This document shows, piece by piece, positions 44,843 through 52,653 of a stretch of DNA of 64,000 nt. The DNA is taken from assembly GCA_021730985.1 (NCBI GenBank), contig JAKFYI010000008.1, forward strand, positions 186,001-250,000. The letters run 5' to 3'. A program made the position numbers and the translations under genes. Under the pieces are notes generated by a model. That model was not told where the DNA came from, did no database searches, and saw nothing but the letters and a program-made list of their open reading frames with translations. Numbering within the stretch: the first letter of the stretch is position 1; each line of letters begins with the position of its first letter. Origin of the DNA: Hyphomicrobiales bacterium (GTDB taxonomy: Bacteria > Pseudomonadota > Alphaproteobacteria > Rhizobiales > Xanthobacteraceae).

Positions 44843-45633
44843 ATGCGAACACGTCCCCCATCCTCGCGGTGCGCGACCTGGAAAAGACATTCGGCTCGGT
44901 GGTGGCGGCGCGCGACATCTCGGTCAGCGTGCCGGCGCAGCAGACCGTCGGCATCATCGGCGCCAACGGCGCGGGCAAGACGACCTTCGTCAACATGATC
45001 ACCGGCCATCTGGCGCCGAGCAAAGGCTCGATCCTGTTCGAGGGCCGCGACATCACCGGACTGCCATCGCGCGCCATCACGAGGCTCGGCATCTCGCGTT
45101 CGTTCCAGGTCGCGCAGGTGTTCCCGACCATGACGGTGATCGAAAACATGCGGATCGCCTCGGCCATCGCCCGCGGCCGCGACAGCATGTTGGGCCTGAT
45201 GTCCACGCCGCTCGACACGCCTGAGACGGCGCGTGAGGCGGACGCAGCCCTCGAATTGTTCCAGATCGCGCGGTATCGCGACGCGCGGGCGGCGACGCTG
45301 CCGCAGGGCGTGCGCAAGCTGCTCGACATCGCGATGGCGGTGGCCGGCGCGCCGCGCCTGTTGCTGCTCGACGAGCCGACCAGCGGCATCTCGATCGAGG
45401 AGAAGTTCGGGCTGATGGAGGTGGTGATGTCGGCGCTGAAGACGCGCCGCATCACCGTGCTGTTCGTCGAGCACGACATGGACATCGTCGGCCGCTTCGC
45501 CGACCGCGTGCTGGCGTTCTACGACGGCACGGTGATCGCCGACGAGACGCCCGAGGCGGTGCTGGCCAATCCGCAGGTGCAGACCTTGATCAGCGGCACG
45601 CGCGCGCACGGCGCCGGGGCGGCCCATGCTTAG
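44839..45633 (+). CDS. Branched-chain amino acid-type ABC ATPase (LivG)
   Basis: 264 aa. Walker A IGANGAGKTTFVNMITG, Walker B LLLLDEPTSGIS and switch VEHDMDIVGRFADR are intact. The ABC signature is degenerate, TLPQGVRKLLDIAMAV rather than the usual L-S-x-G-x-x form; the position is right, so it is probably functional but variant. It pairs with LivF to power the transporter. Confidence 0.92.
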   Translation: MNANTSPILAVRDLEKTFGSVVAARDISVSVPAQQTVGIIGANGAGKTTFVNMITGHLAPSKGSILFEGRDITGLPSRAITRLGISRSFQVAQVFPTMTVIENMRIASAIARGRDSMLGLMSTPLDTPETAREADAALELFQIARYRDARAATLPQGVRKLLDIAMAVAGAPRLLLLDEPTSGISIEEKFGLMEVVMSALKTRRITVLFVEHDMDIVGRFADRVLAFYDGTVIADETPEAVLANPQVQTLISGTRAHGAGAAHA

Positions 45634-46267
45634 GGTGTCCGACCTTAATGTGTCGATCGGGCCGATTCCGATCATCCGTAACGCCTCGCTCGATCTCGAG
45701 GAGGGCGAGATGTGCGGCCTGATCGGGCGGAACGGCGCGGGCAAGACCACGCTGATGCGCGCTCTGATGGGCGTGCTGCCGGCCACCGGCACGGCCGCGC
45801 TGAACGACATCGAGTTGCTGGCGTTGCCCGCGCATACGCGCGTCGCCCACGGCATCGGCTACATGCCGGAGGACCGCCGCCTGGTGCCGCAGTTCACCGT
45901 GGAGGAGAACATCCGCTTGCCGTCCTGGACCACGGAGATGGGCGGCGTCGAGGAGCGGCTCTCGTGGATATTCTCCATCATGCCGGAGGTGGAGGTGTTC
46001 CGCGCCCGCCGCGCGCTGGAACTGTCCGGCGGCCAGCAGAAGATGGTGGCGCTGGCGCGCGCGCTGATGGCCGGGCGGCGCATCCTGCTGCTCGATGAGC
46101 CGTTCGAGGGCCTGGCGCCGGCGCTGGCGCGCCGTCTCGGCGAGGTGATGTCGAGCCTGAAGGGGCAGGGCGTGTCGATCCTGATCGCGGAATCCAACGA
46201 CGGCCACGTCGCGGATTTGCTGTCGCGCGCGTTCCGCATCGAACGCGGCAGCGTGGTGAAGGCGTAA
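45626..46267 (+). CDS. Branched-chain amino acid-type ABC ATPase (LivF)
   Basis: 213 aa, about 20 residues shorter than usual LivF. Walker A GLIGRNGAGKTTLMRAL, GYMPEDRRLVPQFTVEEN, signature LSGGQQKMVALARAL and Walker B ILLLDEPFEGLAP are clear. Shortening is at both ends; the switch region reads IAESNDGH. It overlaps livG by 8 nt and completes the transporter. Confidence 0.9.
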   Translation: MLRVSDLNVSIGPIPIIRNASLDLEEGEMCGLIGRNGAGKTTLMRALMGVLPATGTAALNDIELLALPAHTRVAHGIGYMPEDRRLVPQFTVEENIRLPSWTTEMGGVEERLSWIFSIMPEVEVFRARRALELSGGQQKMVALARALMAGRRILLLDEPFEGLAPALARRLGEVMSSLKGQGVSILIAESNDGHVADLLSRAFRIERGSVVKA

Positions 46268-46282
46268 GGGTTGCCACAAGTT

Positions 46283-46375
46283 CCATCGTCCGCGAAAGCG
46301 GACGATCCAGTAGCGCGGGCGGTCAAGTGGCACTCCGCCGGTGATTACTGGATGCCCGCTTTCGCGGGCATGACA
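46283..46375. repeat. Long inverted-repeat element, class C
   Basis: Arms 46283-46312 and 46346-46375 share the CCGCGAAAGCGG and ATCCAGTA blocks and are nearly complementary. It separates the Liv operon from the ModA-like gene and is a plausible terminator. Confidence 0.8.
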
Positions 46376-46432
46376 GCCTTTGTGTAGCAGGCGTAGGATT
46401 GCCTCCCACGCACTCCAGGAGTCCCCACCCTC

Positions 46433-47134
46433 GTGTCCCAGCAATCCCTCAAGGTTTTCACCTCCGTCGCGCTCAAGGGCGTGCTGGAGCGCATCGCGCC
46501 GGAGTTCGCCAAGGCGACCGGCTTCGTCTTCGCGCCGACCTACGCGCCGGCCGGCGTCATCATTCGCCGCATGCGCGAGGGTACATCGGCCGACGTGCTG
46601 GTGGTGACGCCGGACACCTGGCCGGTGCTGGTGAAGGAGGGTTTCGGCGCGGCGGGCACGGAGCGCGACGTGGCGCGTTCGGTGATCGGCGTGGCCGTGC
46701 GCTCCGGCGCGCCACATCCGAAGATCGGGACCGCGGAGGAATTCAAGCAGGCGCTGATCGCCGCGAAGTCCATCGCCTACACCGATCCCTCGACCGGTGC
46801 TGCGAGCGGTGTGCACTTCATGTCGCTGGCCGAGCGGTTCGGCATCGCCGACGCGGTGAAGGCCAAGGGCGTGCTCGGCGACGGCGGGCCGGTGGCGGAG
46901 TTCGTGGCTCAGGGCCGGGCCGAGATCGCGATCCAGCAGCTCTGCGAGCACCGCCTGGTGCCCGGCGTGGACGTGGTCGGGACGCTGCCGGCCGAGTTGA
47001 ACAAGACCACGACGTTCACCGCGGGCGTTTCCGTGCGGGCCGCGTCACCGAAAGAGGCTGCGGCGCTGATCGCGCTGCTTGGCGCGGCGCATGTTCAGGG
47101 CTTCATGCCGGAGCATGGGTTGACGGGGGTGTAG
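46433..47134 (+). CDS. ModA-like substrate-binding domain protein without signal peptide
   Basis: 233 aa. It begins directly with the mature-protein pattern LKVFTSVALKGVLERIAPEF and continues with the ModA/AccA-type blocks TYAPAGVIIRRMREGTSADV and YTDPSTGAASGVHFMSLAER (SBP_bac_11). No signal peptide or lipobox is present, and the GTG at 46433 has AGGAG about 12 nt upstream; no better upstream start exists. A cytoplasmic location, for example as ligand sensor, is inferred. No ModB/ModC genes adjoin. Confidence 0.82.
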   Translation: MSQQSLKVFTSVALKGVLERIAPEFAKATGFVFAPTYAPAGVIIRRMREGTSADVLVVTPDTWPVLVKEGFGAAGTERDVARSVIGVAVRSGAPHPKIGTAEEFKQALIAAKSIAYTDPSTGAASGVHFMSLAERFGIADAVKAKGVLGDGGPVAEFVAQGRAEIAIQQLCEHRLVPGVDVVGTLPAELNKTTTFTAGVSVRAASPKEAAALIALLGAAHVQGFMPEHGLTGV

Positions 47135-47177
47135 GGGCCCCCGGCGCTACCGCGCCTTGGAACCTTACGCGGCCAGA

Positions 47178-47480
47178 CTACCAGGTGGCCGGCCGGTTCG
47201 CGCCGGTTTCCGCGGTTTTCGTGAGCGCGTCCATCCGCTGCTGCAGAGCCTGCATCCGCGTTTGCATCGAGGCCAGAAGCTCCCTGGCTTCGCCAGGCTT
47301 GCCGTCGCGGAGCAGTTGCTCAACCCGGTCGGCCTGTTCCCAGAATCCAGCCGCCGAAGCCGCCGCGCGCGCCTCACCGGCCCAGTCGCGGTCGCCCAGC
47401 ATCAGTTCGGCATGGGCCGTTGAGGCGAGCAACAGGGACGTGGAAACCAGCAACGCACTGAAGAGCTTGGAGCGGAACAA
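47178..47480 (-). CDS. Small secreted hypothetical protein
   Basis: 100 aa. A clear signal peptide (FRSKLFSALLVSTSLLLAST, cleavage near AHA) precedes a helical, Glu/Gln/Arg-rich mature region with coiled-coil-like heptads (LASMQTRMQALQQRMDALT). The start codon is TTG at 47480-47478, supported by an AGGAGG ribosome site 5 nt upstream. Not recognised; a periplasmic role is inferred. It is divergent from the FCD regulator gene and may be its neighbour in regulation. Confidence 0.75.
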   Translation of the reverse strand: MFRSKLFSALLVSTSLLLASTAHAELMLGDRDWAGEARAAASAAGFWEQADRVEQLLRDGKPGEARELLASMQTRMQALQQRMDALTKTAETGANRPATW

Positions 47481-47608
47481 AGCGACCTCCTGGCTGAGAC
47501 TGTCGGCCTAGTTGGCTGTAGTTAACGGCTCAATAATGACGGGGTGTTGCACTGCAATAAATGAGCCGACAGGGTTCTCATGCCAGATTATTGCGCTGCA
47601 ACCAAGCA

Positions 47609-47641
47609 TTTTCAGCCCACGTCCTAAAAGATAATATCTTT
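47609..47641 (+). promoter_or_regulatory. Putative promoter with overlapping palindromic operator
   Basis: TTTTCA (47609-47614) and TAATAT (47632-47637) are spaced 17 nt apart, each 4/6 to sigma-70 consensus, in an unusually AT-rich stretch. The -10 is inside the inverted repeat AAAGAT-AAT-ATCTTT (47627-47641). Its location 35 nt before the FCD regulator start suggests autoregulation; inference. Confidence 0.4.
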
Positions 47642-47675
47642 ACTATATTACGCGCCGACGCTAGATTTCCCCGCC

Positions 47676-48446
47676 ATGACCACCCAGCGCTCCGCCATCG
47701 CCAGCACGCTTCCGGGCCGCATCTTCATTCCCGGCCGCACCGGCTCGCTGTCCTCGCAGATCGTGAGCGATGTGCGCGACGCGCTGTTCGGGAAGAAGCT
47801 CACGCCCGGCGACTTCCTCGGCACCGAAAACGATCTGGCCGGGCGCTACGGCGTCTCCCGCATCGTCGCGCGCGACGCGCTGCGCACGCTGGAGGCGCTC
47901 GGCATCGTCGAGATCAAGATGGGCAAGGGTGGCGGCGCGCGGATCGCGCGCGGCAACCCGCGGCTGTTTGCCGAGGCGCTCGCGGTGCAGCTCGACATCA
48001 CCGGCGTCACCGCGGCCGAAATCATGGACGCGCAGCGCGCGATCGAATGTCTGGCGGCCGAGCTCGCAGCCGAGCACGCAACCGAGGCGGACATCGCGCG
48101 GCTGCGCTCGCTGATCGATGATGCCGATGCCAGCTTGAACGATCCCGAGCGGTTCACGCAGCTTGGCGCCGAATTCCATCTCGCGGTGGCGGAGGCCTCG
48201 CACAACCGCGTGCTGGTGGTGCAACTGATTTCGCTGCAGCATGTGTCGTGGCCGCGCCGCAATCCGACGCTGAACGCCCAAGTGGCGCGCCGCGTCAACG
48301 AGGTGCATCGCGAGCTGCTGGCGCTGATCGAGATCCGCGATCCGGTGGGTGCGCGAAACATGATGGACGATCATGTGAAGATGATCCGCGCGCGCAGGGT
48401 GGCGGAGTCCGGCAAGCCGAAATTGCGGGGGCCGGAATGCTGCTAG
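47676..48446 (+). CDS. FCD-domain GntR-family transcriptional regulator
   Basis: 256 aa. N-terminal winged helix-turn-helix with GTENDLAGRYGVSRIVARDA and LEALGIVEIKMGKGGGARI, followed by an all-helical FCD effector domain (about 95-240) with Asp/His candidates in FHLAVAEASHNRVLVVQLIS and MMDDHVKM for a metal/carboxylate pocket. FCD regulators control organic acid or aromatic catabolism genes. There is no good ribosome site, so it may be leaderless or weakly translated. Its likely target is itself and the neighbouring genes. Confidence 0.9.
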   Translation: MTTQRSAIASTLPGRIFIPGRTGSLSSQIVSDVRDALFGKKLTPGDFLGTENDLAGRYGVSRIVARDALRTLEALGIVEIKMGKGGGARIARGNPRLFAEALAVQLDITGVTAAEIMDAQRAIECLAAELAAEHATEADIARLRSLIDDADASLNDPERFTQLGAEFHLAVAEASHNRVLVVQLISLQHVSWPRRNPTLNAQVARRVNEVHRELLALIEIRDPVGARNMMDDHVKMIRARRVAESGKPKLRGPECC

Positions 48447-48464
48447 GGCGCGCCGCAACACATG

Positions 48465-48557
48465 CTGTCATCTCCGGGCTTGACCCGGCGATCCATCCCT
48501 TTCGCGAAAAGATGGATCACCGGGTCACGCGCCTGCGGCGCGGCCCGGTGATGACGG
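48465..48557. repeat. Long inverted-repeat element, class A variant
   Basis: Arms 48465-48497 and 48511-48557 are complementary (CCGGGCTTGACCCGG...GATCCATC versus GATGGATCACCGGGT), but the right arm carries an extra 14-nt GC-rich internal hairpin. Lies between the FCD regulator and a binding-protein gene on the same strand. Confidence 0.75.
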
Positions 48558-48602
48558 CGGAGTGAAATTCGAATTCTGCAAAACCAAAACGGAGGAAACC
48601 AC

Positions 48603-49484
48603 ATGGCCAAGGAAAAATTCATCATCGAGCCGCACTTCCGCCTGCACGAGTGGGTGGCCGAGGAAAAGGGCTACTTCAAGCAGGAGGGGCTCGACTACGT
48701 TTTTCGCGAGACCGTACAGTCCTCCGACGGCGCGGCGCACCAGCTCGGCGATAAGGTCGGCGCGATGCAGAACTTCGAGCGCGGCAAGAAGTCCGACGTC
48801 AGCTGCGCCTGCCACTGGACGGTGAACGTCGCCGCCAGCAAGGGCCACGGCAAGCTGTACGGCGATGTTTATCAGGTCTCGACCTGCGGCATCTTCGTGC
48901 CTCCGGACTCCAAGGTGAAGACGGCTGAGGATCTGGCAGGCGTGCCGATTTCAGTCGGCTACCAGTCCGGCAGCCACTACGCCACGATCCAGGCGCTTGA
49001 GCAGTTCATGCCGCAGGACAAGATCAATCTGTCGTTCAAGGACGGGTTGGTGTTCGGCCGCATGGAGAAGCTGATCAACGGCGAGGTGCCGGCCTGCACG
49101 CTGTTTTCCGGGCCGTACTATCTCGTCGAGCAACTCGGTTTCCGCAAGGTGGTGGACTGCACCTTCATGATGGCGACCATGCTGACCGGCGACCCCGACA
49201 TGGAGGACGTCAAGAAGTTCTTCCGCGCGTTGAAAAGGGCGCAGGCCGACATCGATCTGCGGCCGGAACTCTACACCAAGCACTACAAGCAGGAGTTCCC
49301 CAAGCGGTTCCACGACACGATGGACACGCGCCGCTGGGGGCCGGGCGAACGCATCGTGTTCGAGCCGTACTCGCGCGAGATTTTCGACGACAGCCGCGCC
49401 TGGATCAAGGAGCACGGCATTTTCGACGGCGGCGACCTCGGCGCCAACGCTTACGACAACGCCGTGGTTCGTATGGCGTCGTAA
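48603..49484 (+). CDS. NMT1/SsuA-like binding protein without signal peptide
   Basis: 293 aa. It opens immediately with the domain (FIIEPHFRLHEWVAEEKGYF, KQEGLDYVF), so there is no signal sequence. Mid-region landmarks are KTAEDLAGVPISVGYQSGSH and YYLVEQLGFRKVVDC. The SBP-like fold therefore appears to be used in the cytoplasm, as an enzyme or sensor; this is inference. A GGAGG site lies 7 nt before ATG 48603. Next gene downstream of the FCD regulator, with a repeat between. Two Cys-rich spots (SCACHW, STCGIF) are notable. Confidence 0.78.
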   Translation: MAKEKFIIEPHFRLHEWVAEEKGYFKQEGLDYVFRETVQSSDGAAHQLGDKVGAMQNFERGKKSDVSCACHWTVNVAASKGHGKLYGDVYQVSTCGIFVPPDSKVKTAEDLAGVPISVGYQSGSHYATIQALEQFMPQDKINLSFKDGLVFGRMEKLINGEVPACTLFSGPYYLVEQLGFRKVVDCTFMMATMLTGDPDMEDVKKFFRALKRAQADIDLRPELYTKHYKQEFPKRFHDTMDTRRWGPGERIVFEPYSREIFDDSRAWIKEHGIFDGGDLGANAYDNAVVRMAS

Positions 49485-49501
49485 CAGTGGGGTGTCACGT
49501 T

Positions 49502-49633
49502 ACGTGTCCCGGACGCGATGCAGCGCGAAGCGGTGCATCGCTGATCCGGAACCCCGGTTCGCTTCGTCGCACAGAAAAGAAATCGGGGTCCCGGGTCTCC
49601 CCCGGCTCAAGGCCGGGGTCGCCCGGGACACGA
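49502..49633. repeat. Long inverted-repeat element, class B ('cgtgtcccgg' type)
   Basis: Arms of about 55 bp (49502-49559 and 49581-49633) are complementary, starting CGTGTCCCGG and ending CCGGGACACG, with internal sub-hairpins. Between convergent genes (binding protein and Bug protein). Confidence 0.75.
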
Positions 49634-49649
49634 ACCGAGAGAGCGCGCT

Positions 49650-50609
49650 TCAATCCAGCTTGATGTTCAGCCGCTTGATCACCGGCGCCATCCGGGTTTC
49701 GAGCTGGCGCATCGCGGCCGAAACCTCGTCGGCGCTCATCGGCGTCGCGTCGAAGCCGATCTCGGCGAAGCGCTGCTTCAGCGACGGCTCCGAGATCACC
49801 TTGTGCAGCACCGCTCCCAGTTGCGCGATCACCGGCTTCGGCGTGGCCGGCGGCGCATACAGCATGAAATGGGTCGCAGCCGAATCCATGCCGGGGAAGC
49901 CCTGCTCGGTGGTGGTGGCGACGTCCGGCATCAGGGCCGTGCGCTTCTCCGCCACGACCGCCATCGCCTTCAGCTTGCCGTCCGCTACCAGCGCCTTGAC
50001 GGTGCCGGCCAGGAACGCGCCGAAGTCGAGCCGCGCCGCGATGAGGTCGGTCATCGCGGTGCCGCCACCGCGATAGGCGACGTGGGTGAGCTTCGCGCCG
50101 CTGTGCTGCGCGATTTCCTCCATGGAAAGGTGCTGCTGCAGGCCGTAGCCCGCGGTGGAATAGTTCAGCCCCTCGGGTTTGCTCTTGGCCCATTCGATCA
50201 GGCTCTTCATGTCGGTCGCGGGCACCGAGGGGGCGGCCACCACCAGCACCGGCGTCACGCCGATGCCGCCAACCGGCGCGAGGTCCTTGACCGGGTCGTA
50301 GGCGAGCTTGGTGAAGCTGTGCGGGAAGGTCGCGATCACCGTCGCGTTGACCAGCAGCGTGCAGCCATCGGGCGGCGCGTTGACCACGGACACGGTGCCG
50401 ATGTTGCCCGCCGCGCCGCCGCGGTTCTCGACCACGATCGGCTTCTTCAGCGCGGCATCGAGCCTCTCCGCCACAATGCGGGTGGCGACGTCGGTCGCGC
50501 CGCCGGCCGGGTAGGGCACGATCAGCCGCACCTGCTGGCATGGCAGTTCCTGCGCCGCCGCGCCTCCCGTTGCGAGCGCCAGAGCCAGCGCTGTGATTGC
50601 GATCCTCAT
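49650..50609 (-). CDS. Bug family (TctC-like) binding protein
   Basis: 319 aa with signal peptide (MRIAITALALALATGGAAAQ). Bug motifs QVRLIVPYPAGGATDVATRI, VVENRGGAAGNIGTVSVVNA and DGCTLLVNAT. A GGGGGAGAAACAA ribosome site precedes ATG 50609; a longer start at 50660 was rejected. It ends the minus-strand run 52583-49650 downstream of the LLM oxidoreductase, so it probably supplies that pathway. No permease genes nearby. Confidence 0.9.
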   Translation of the reverse strand: MRIAITALALALATGGAAAQELPCQQVRLIVPYPAGGATDVATRIVAERLDAALKKPIVVENRGGAAGNIGTVSVVNAPPDGCTLLVNATVIATFPHSFTKLAYDPVKDLAPVGGIGVTPVLVVAAPSVPATDMKSLIEWAKSKPEGLNYSTAGYGLQQHLSMEEIAQHSGAKLTHVAYRGGGTAMTDLIAARLDFGAFLAGTVKALVADGKLKAMAVVAEKRTALMPDVATTTEQGFPGMDSAATHFMLYAPPATPKPVIAQLGAVLHKVISEPSLKQRFAEIGFDATPMSADEVSAAMRQLETRMAPVIKRLNIKLD

Positions 50610-50661
50610 TTGTTTCTCCCCCTGAAATTCTTTGAATGTTGGCCGGTGTGGTTCGGCCAAC

Positions 50662-51804
50662 TCAATCCCTCAAATGCGGCATCACCTCGGACGCGAACAG
50701 CTCCATGTTCCGTTTGGTCAGATCGTCCGGCAGCACGCCGAACTGCAGCATCGTCACCAGATTGTTCGCCCCGGTCCGGTCGCGCAGCGCCGACAGCTCG
50801 TCGCGCACGGTCTTGGGCGAGCCGACCACCACAGTGCCGCTTTCCATCAACTCCTCCAGCGAATGGCGTTTCTTGGCGCCGAGCTGCTTTCGCATCCGCA
50901 TGGTGTTCTTCATCGACGGCAGCGACGTGTAGCCGGGCGGCAGCAGCATCTGGAACGGCACGGCGAGGAAGTCGTTGAACAGCGACTCCATCCCGGCGCG
51001 GGCCTCTTCCTTGGCGCGTTCGTCGGTGTCGGCAACATAGACCGGCGACGCCCAGCCCAACTGGCCCGGCGAGCATTCGTAGCCGTATTCCCTGGCCTGT
51101 TCGCGATAGAGGTTGAGATAGCGCGCCACCAGGTCGCGGCCGCTGAATGTCACCAGGAACGGATACTTGCGCTCCGGCGCCGCCGCCCACTTGATCGTCT
51201 CCGATGAGCCCATCGACGGAATCCAGATCGGCGGATGCGGCGTCTGATAGGGCCTGGGCCACAGGTTGACGTAGCGGTTGTTGAAATGCTCGCCCTCGAA
51301 TGCGAACGGGCCGGGCCTGGTCCACGCCTGTACGATCAGGTCATGCGCCTCCTGGAAGCGCTCATGCGACCAGTACGGGTTGATGCCGGTGGCGTGGTAC
51401 TCGTTGCCGATGCCGCGCACGAAGCCGGTGATGATGCGGCCCTTCGACAGGTTGTCCAGCATCGCGAACTCTTCGGCGATGTTGACGGGATTGTTCACCA
51501 GCGGCAGTGCGCGGCCGACGATGGCGATCTTGGCCTTGCTGGTGCGCGCGATCAGGTTCGCCGCGATCAGGTTCGGCGCCGGCATCAGTCCGTAGGCGGT
51601 CTGGTGATGCTCGTTGACGGCGATCACGTCGAACCCGAGCTTCTCCGCATAGACGAGCTGGTCGATGTAGGACTGGTACTCGTCGGCGCCCTTCTTCGGA
51701 TCGTACAGCTCGTTCGGCAGCACGACCCAGGCGGCGCGATGCTTGTGCCGCTCGGTCATGTCGAGCGGGCGATATGGCATCAGGTGGAAGAAAGTGAATT
51801 GCAT
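50662..51804 (-). CDS. LLM-class flavin-dependent oxidoreductase
   Basis: 380 aa luciferase-like monooxygenase: MQFTFFHLMPYRPLDMTERH at the N-terminus, FDVIAVNEHHQTAYGLMPAP, LDNLSKGRIITGFVRGIGNE and HPPIWIPSMGSSETIKWAA are classical. It uses reduced FMN and O2. The ATG at 51804 overlaps the stop of the hydrolase gene by 1 nt (TGATG), and a huge upstream in-frame extension is spurious. It follows the alpha/beta hydrolase in the operon and probably acts on its substrate or product. Reaction unknown. Confidence 0.9.
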   Translation of the reverse strand: MQFTFFHLMPYRPLDMTERHKHRAAWVVLPNELYDPKKGADEYQSYIDQLVYAEKLGFDVIAVNEHHQTAYGLMPAPNLIAANLIARTSKAKIAIVGRALPLVNNPVNIAEEFAMLDNLSKGRIITGFVRGIGNEYHATGINPYWSHERFQEAHDLIVQAWTRPGPFAFEGEHFNNRYVNLWPRPYQTPHPPIWIPSMGSSETIKWAAAPERKYPFLVTFSGRDLVARYLNLYREQAREYGYECSPGQLGWASPVYVADTDERAKEEARAGMESLFNDFLAVPFQMLLPPGYTSLPSMKNTMRMRKQLGAKKRHSLEELMESGTVVVGSPKTVRDELSALRDRTGANNLVTMLQFGVLPDDLTKRNMELFASEVMPHLRD

Positions 51805-52583
51805 CAGCGTGTCTCCGCGTACTGGCGGATAATTTCCCGGGCGGTGAAGTCCGGCTTCTCCACCGCGGGGACGTGGCCGCACTCCGGCACGATCTCGACG
51901 CGGCTGCCGGGAATGCGCTCGCCCCAGCGTTTGGCGTATGCGACCGGGAACAGCTTGTCGTTCTGTCCCCACACGATCAGCGTTCGCACGCTGATGCGGT
52001 GCAGCCATCGCTCCAGCGACGGATTGAACCAGCGCGGCTCCCAGCCGAACTTGGTGGCGGCGTAGCGGCTGGTCAGCGCCATGTCGGCTTCGTCGTCCGT
52101 CATCGGCGTGGCCAGGATCCGGTCGGCGATCGACTGGTCGTGATAGAGGTTGCGGACGCCTTCGTCCGGGTCCCAGATGAAATTGTCGCCGGGCAGCACG
52201 CCCTTGATGCGGATGCCGGCGGGTGCCAGCAGCGAGAGGCTGGCGAGCCTGGAGCAGTTGCGCACCGCAAGCTCCGCCGCGGCCCAGCCGCCGAGCGACT
52301 GGCCCACCAGATGGATCGGGTAGGGGTTTAAGGTGTCGATGAAATCGAGGTAGTACATCGCGAGATCGCCGATGTTGCGCAGCCACGGCGGATTGTCCGA
52401 GGCGCCGAAGCCCGGGTGTTCCGGCACGAACACCTCGAATTTCTTGGCGAGCTGCTCGAACACCGGCAGCCAGACCGGCAGCCCGTTGGCGCCGTGCAGG
52501 AACAGCAACGGGGCACCTGAGCCGCCGCGGCGCATCCGCACCGTCACACCCCGGACCTTGTGGCTCGACAGCGCAGCCGTCAT
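51804..52583 (-). CDS. Alpha/beta fold hydrolase
   Basis: 259 aa. Oxyanion HG-G in FLHGANGLPVW, nucleophile Ser96 in GQSLGGW, Asp in VWGQNDKLFP and His in PECGHVPAVEKP form the triad. The FLHG...GFGASDNP pattern resembles C-C bond hydrolases (MhpC/HsaD class) and related esterases. The ATG at 52583 was chosen; further upstream in-frame sequence is unrelated. Divergent from UbiD across 70 bp, with the LLM enzyme downstream. Confidence 0.9.
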   Translation of the reverse strand: MTAALSSHKVRGVTVRMRRGGSGAPLLFLHGANGLPVWLPVFEQLAKKFEVFVPEHPGFGASDNPPWLRNIGDLAMYYLDFIDTLNPYPIHLVGQSLGGWAAAELAVRNCSRLASLSLLAPAGIRIKGVLPGDNFIWDPDEGVRNLYHDQSIADRILATPMTDDEADMALTSRYAATKFGWEPRWFNPSLERWLHRISVRTLIVWGQNDKLFPVAYAKRWGERIPGSRVEIVPECGHVPAVEKPDFTAREIIRQYAETR

Positions 52584-52653
52584 GCCTTGCCCTCCCTTTA
52601 TTGGACGCGCAATGTAGCCCGCCGCCACGCGAATTGACCAGGGAAGGACCCCG

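Noticed and set aside
46283..46432. A regulatory RNA or riboswitch between the Liv operon and the ModA-like gene
   Set aside because: The region is fully accounted for by the class C inverted repeat plus a ribosome site; no conserved riboswitch features were seen.
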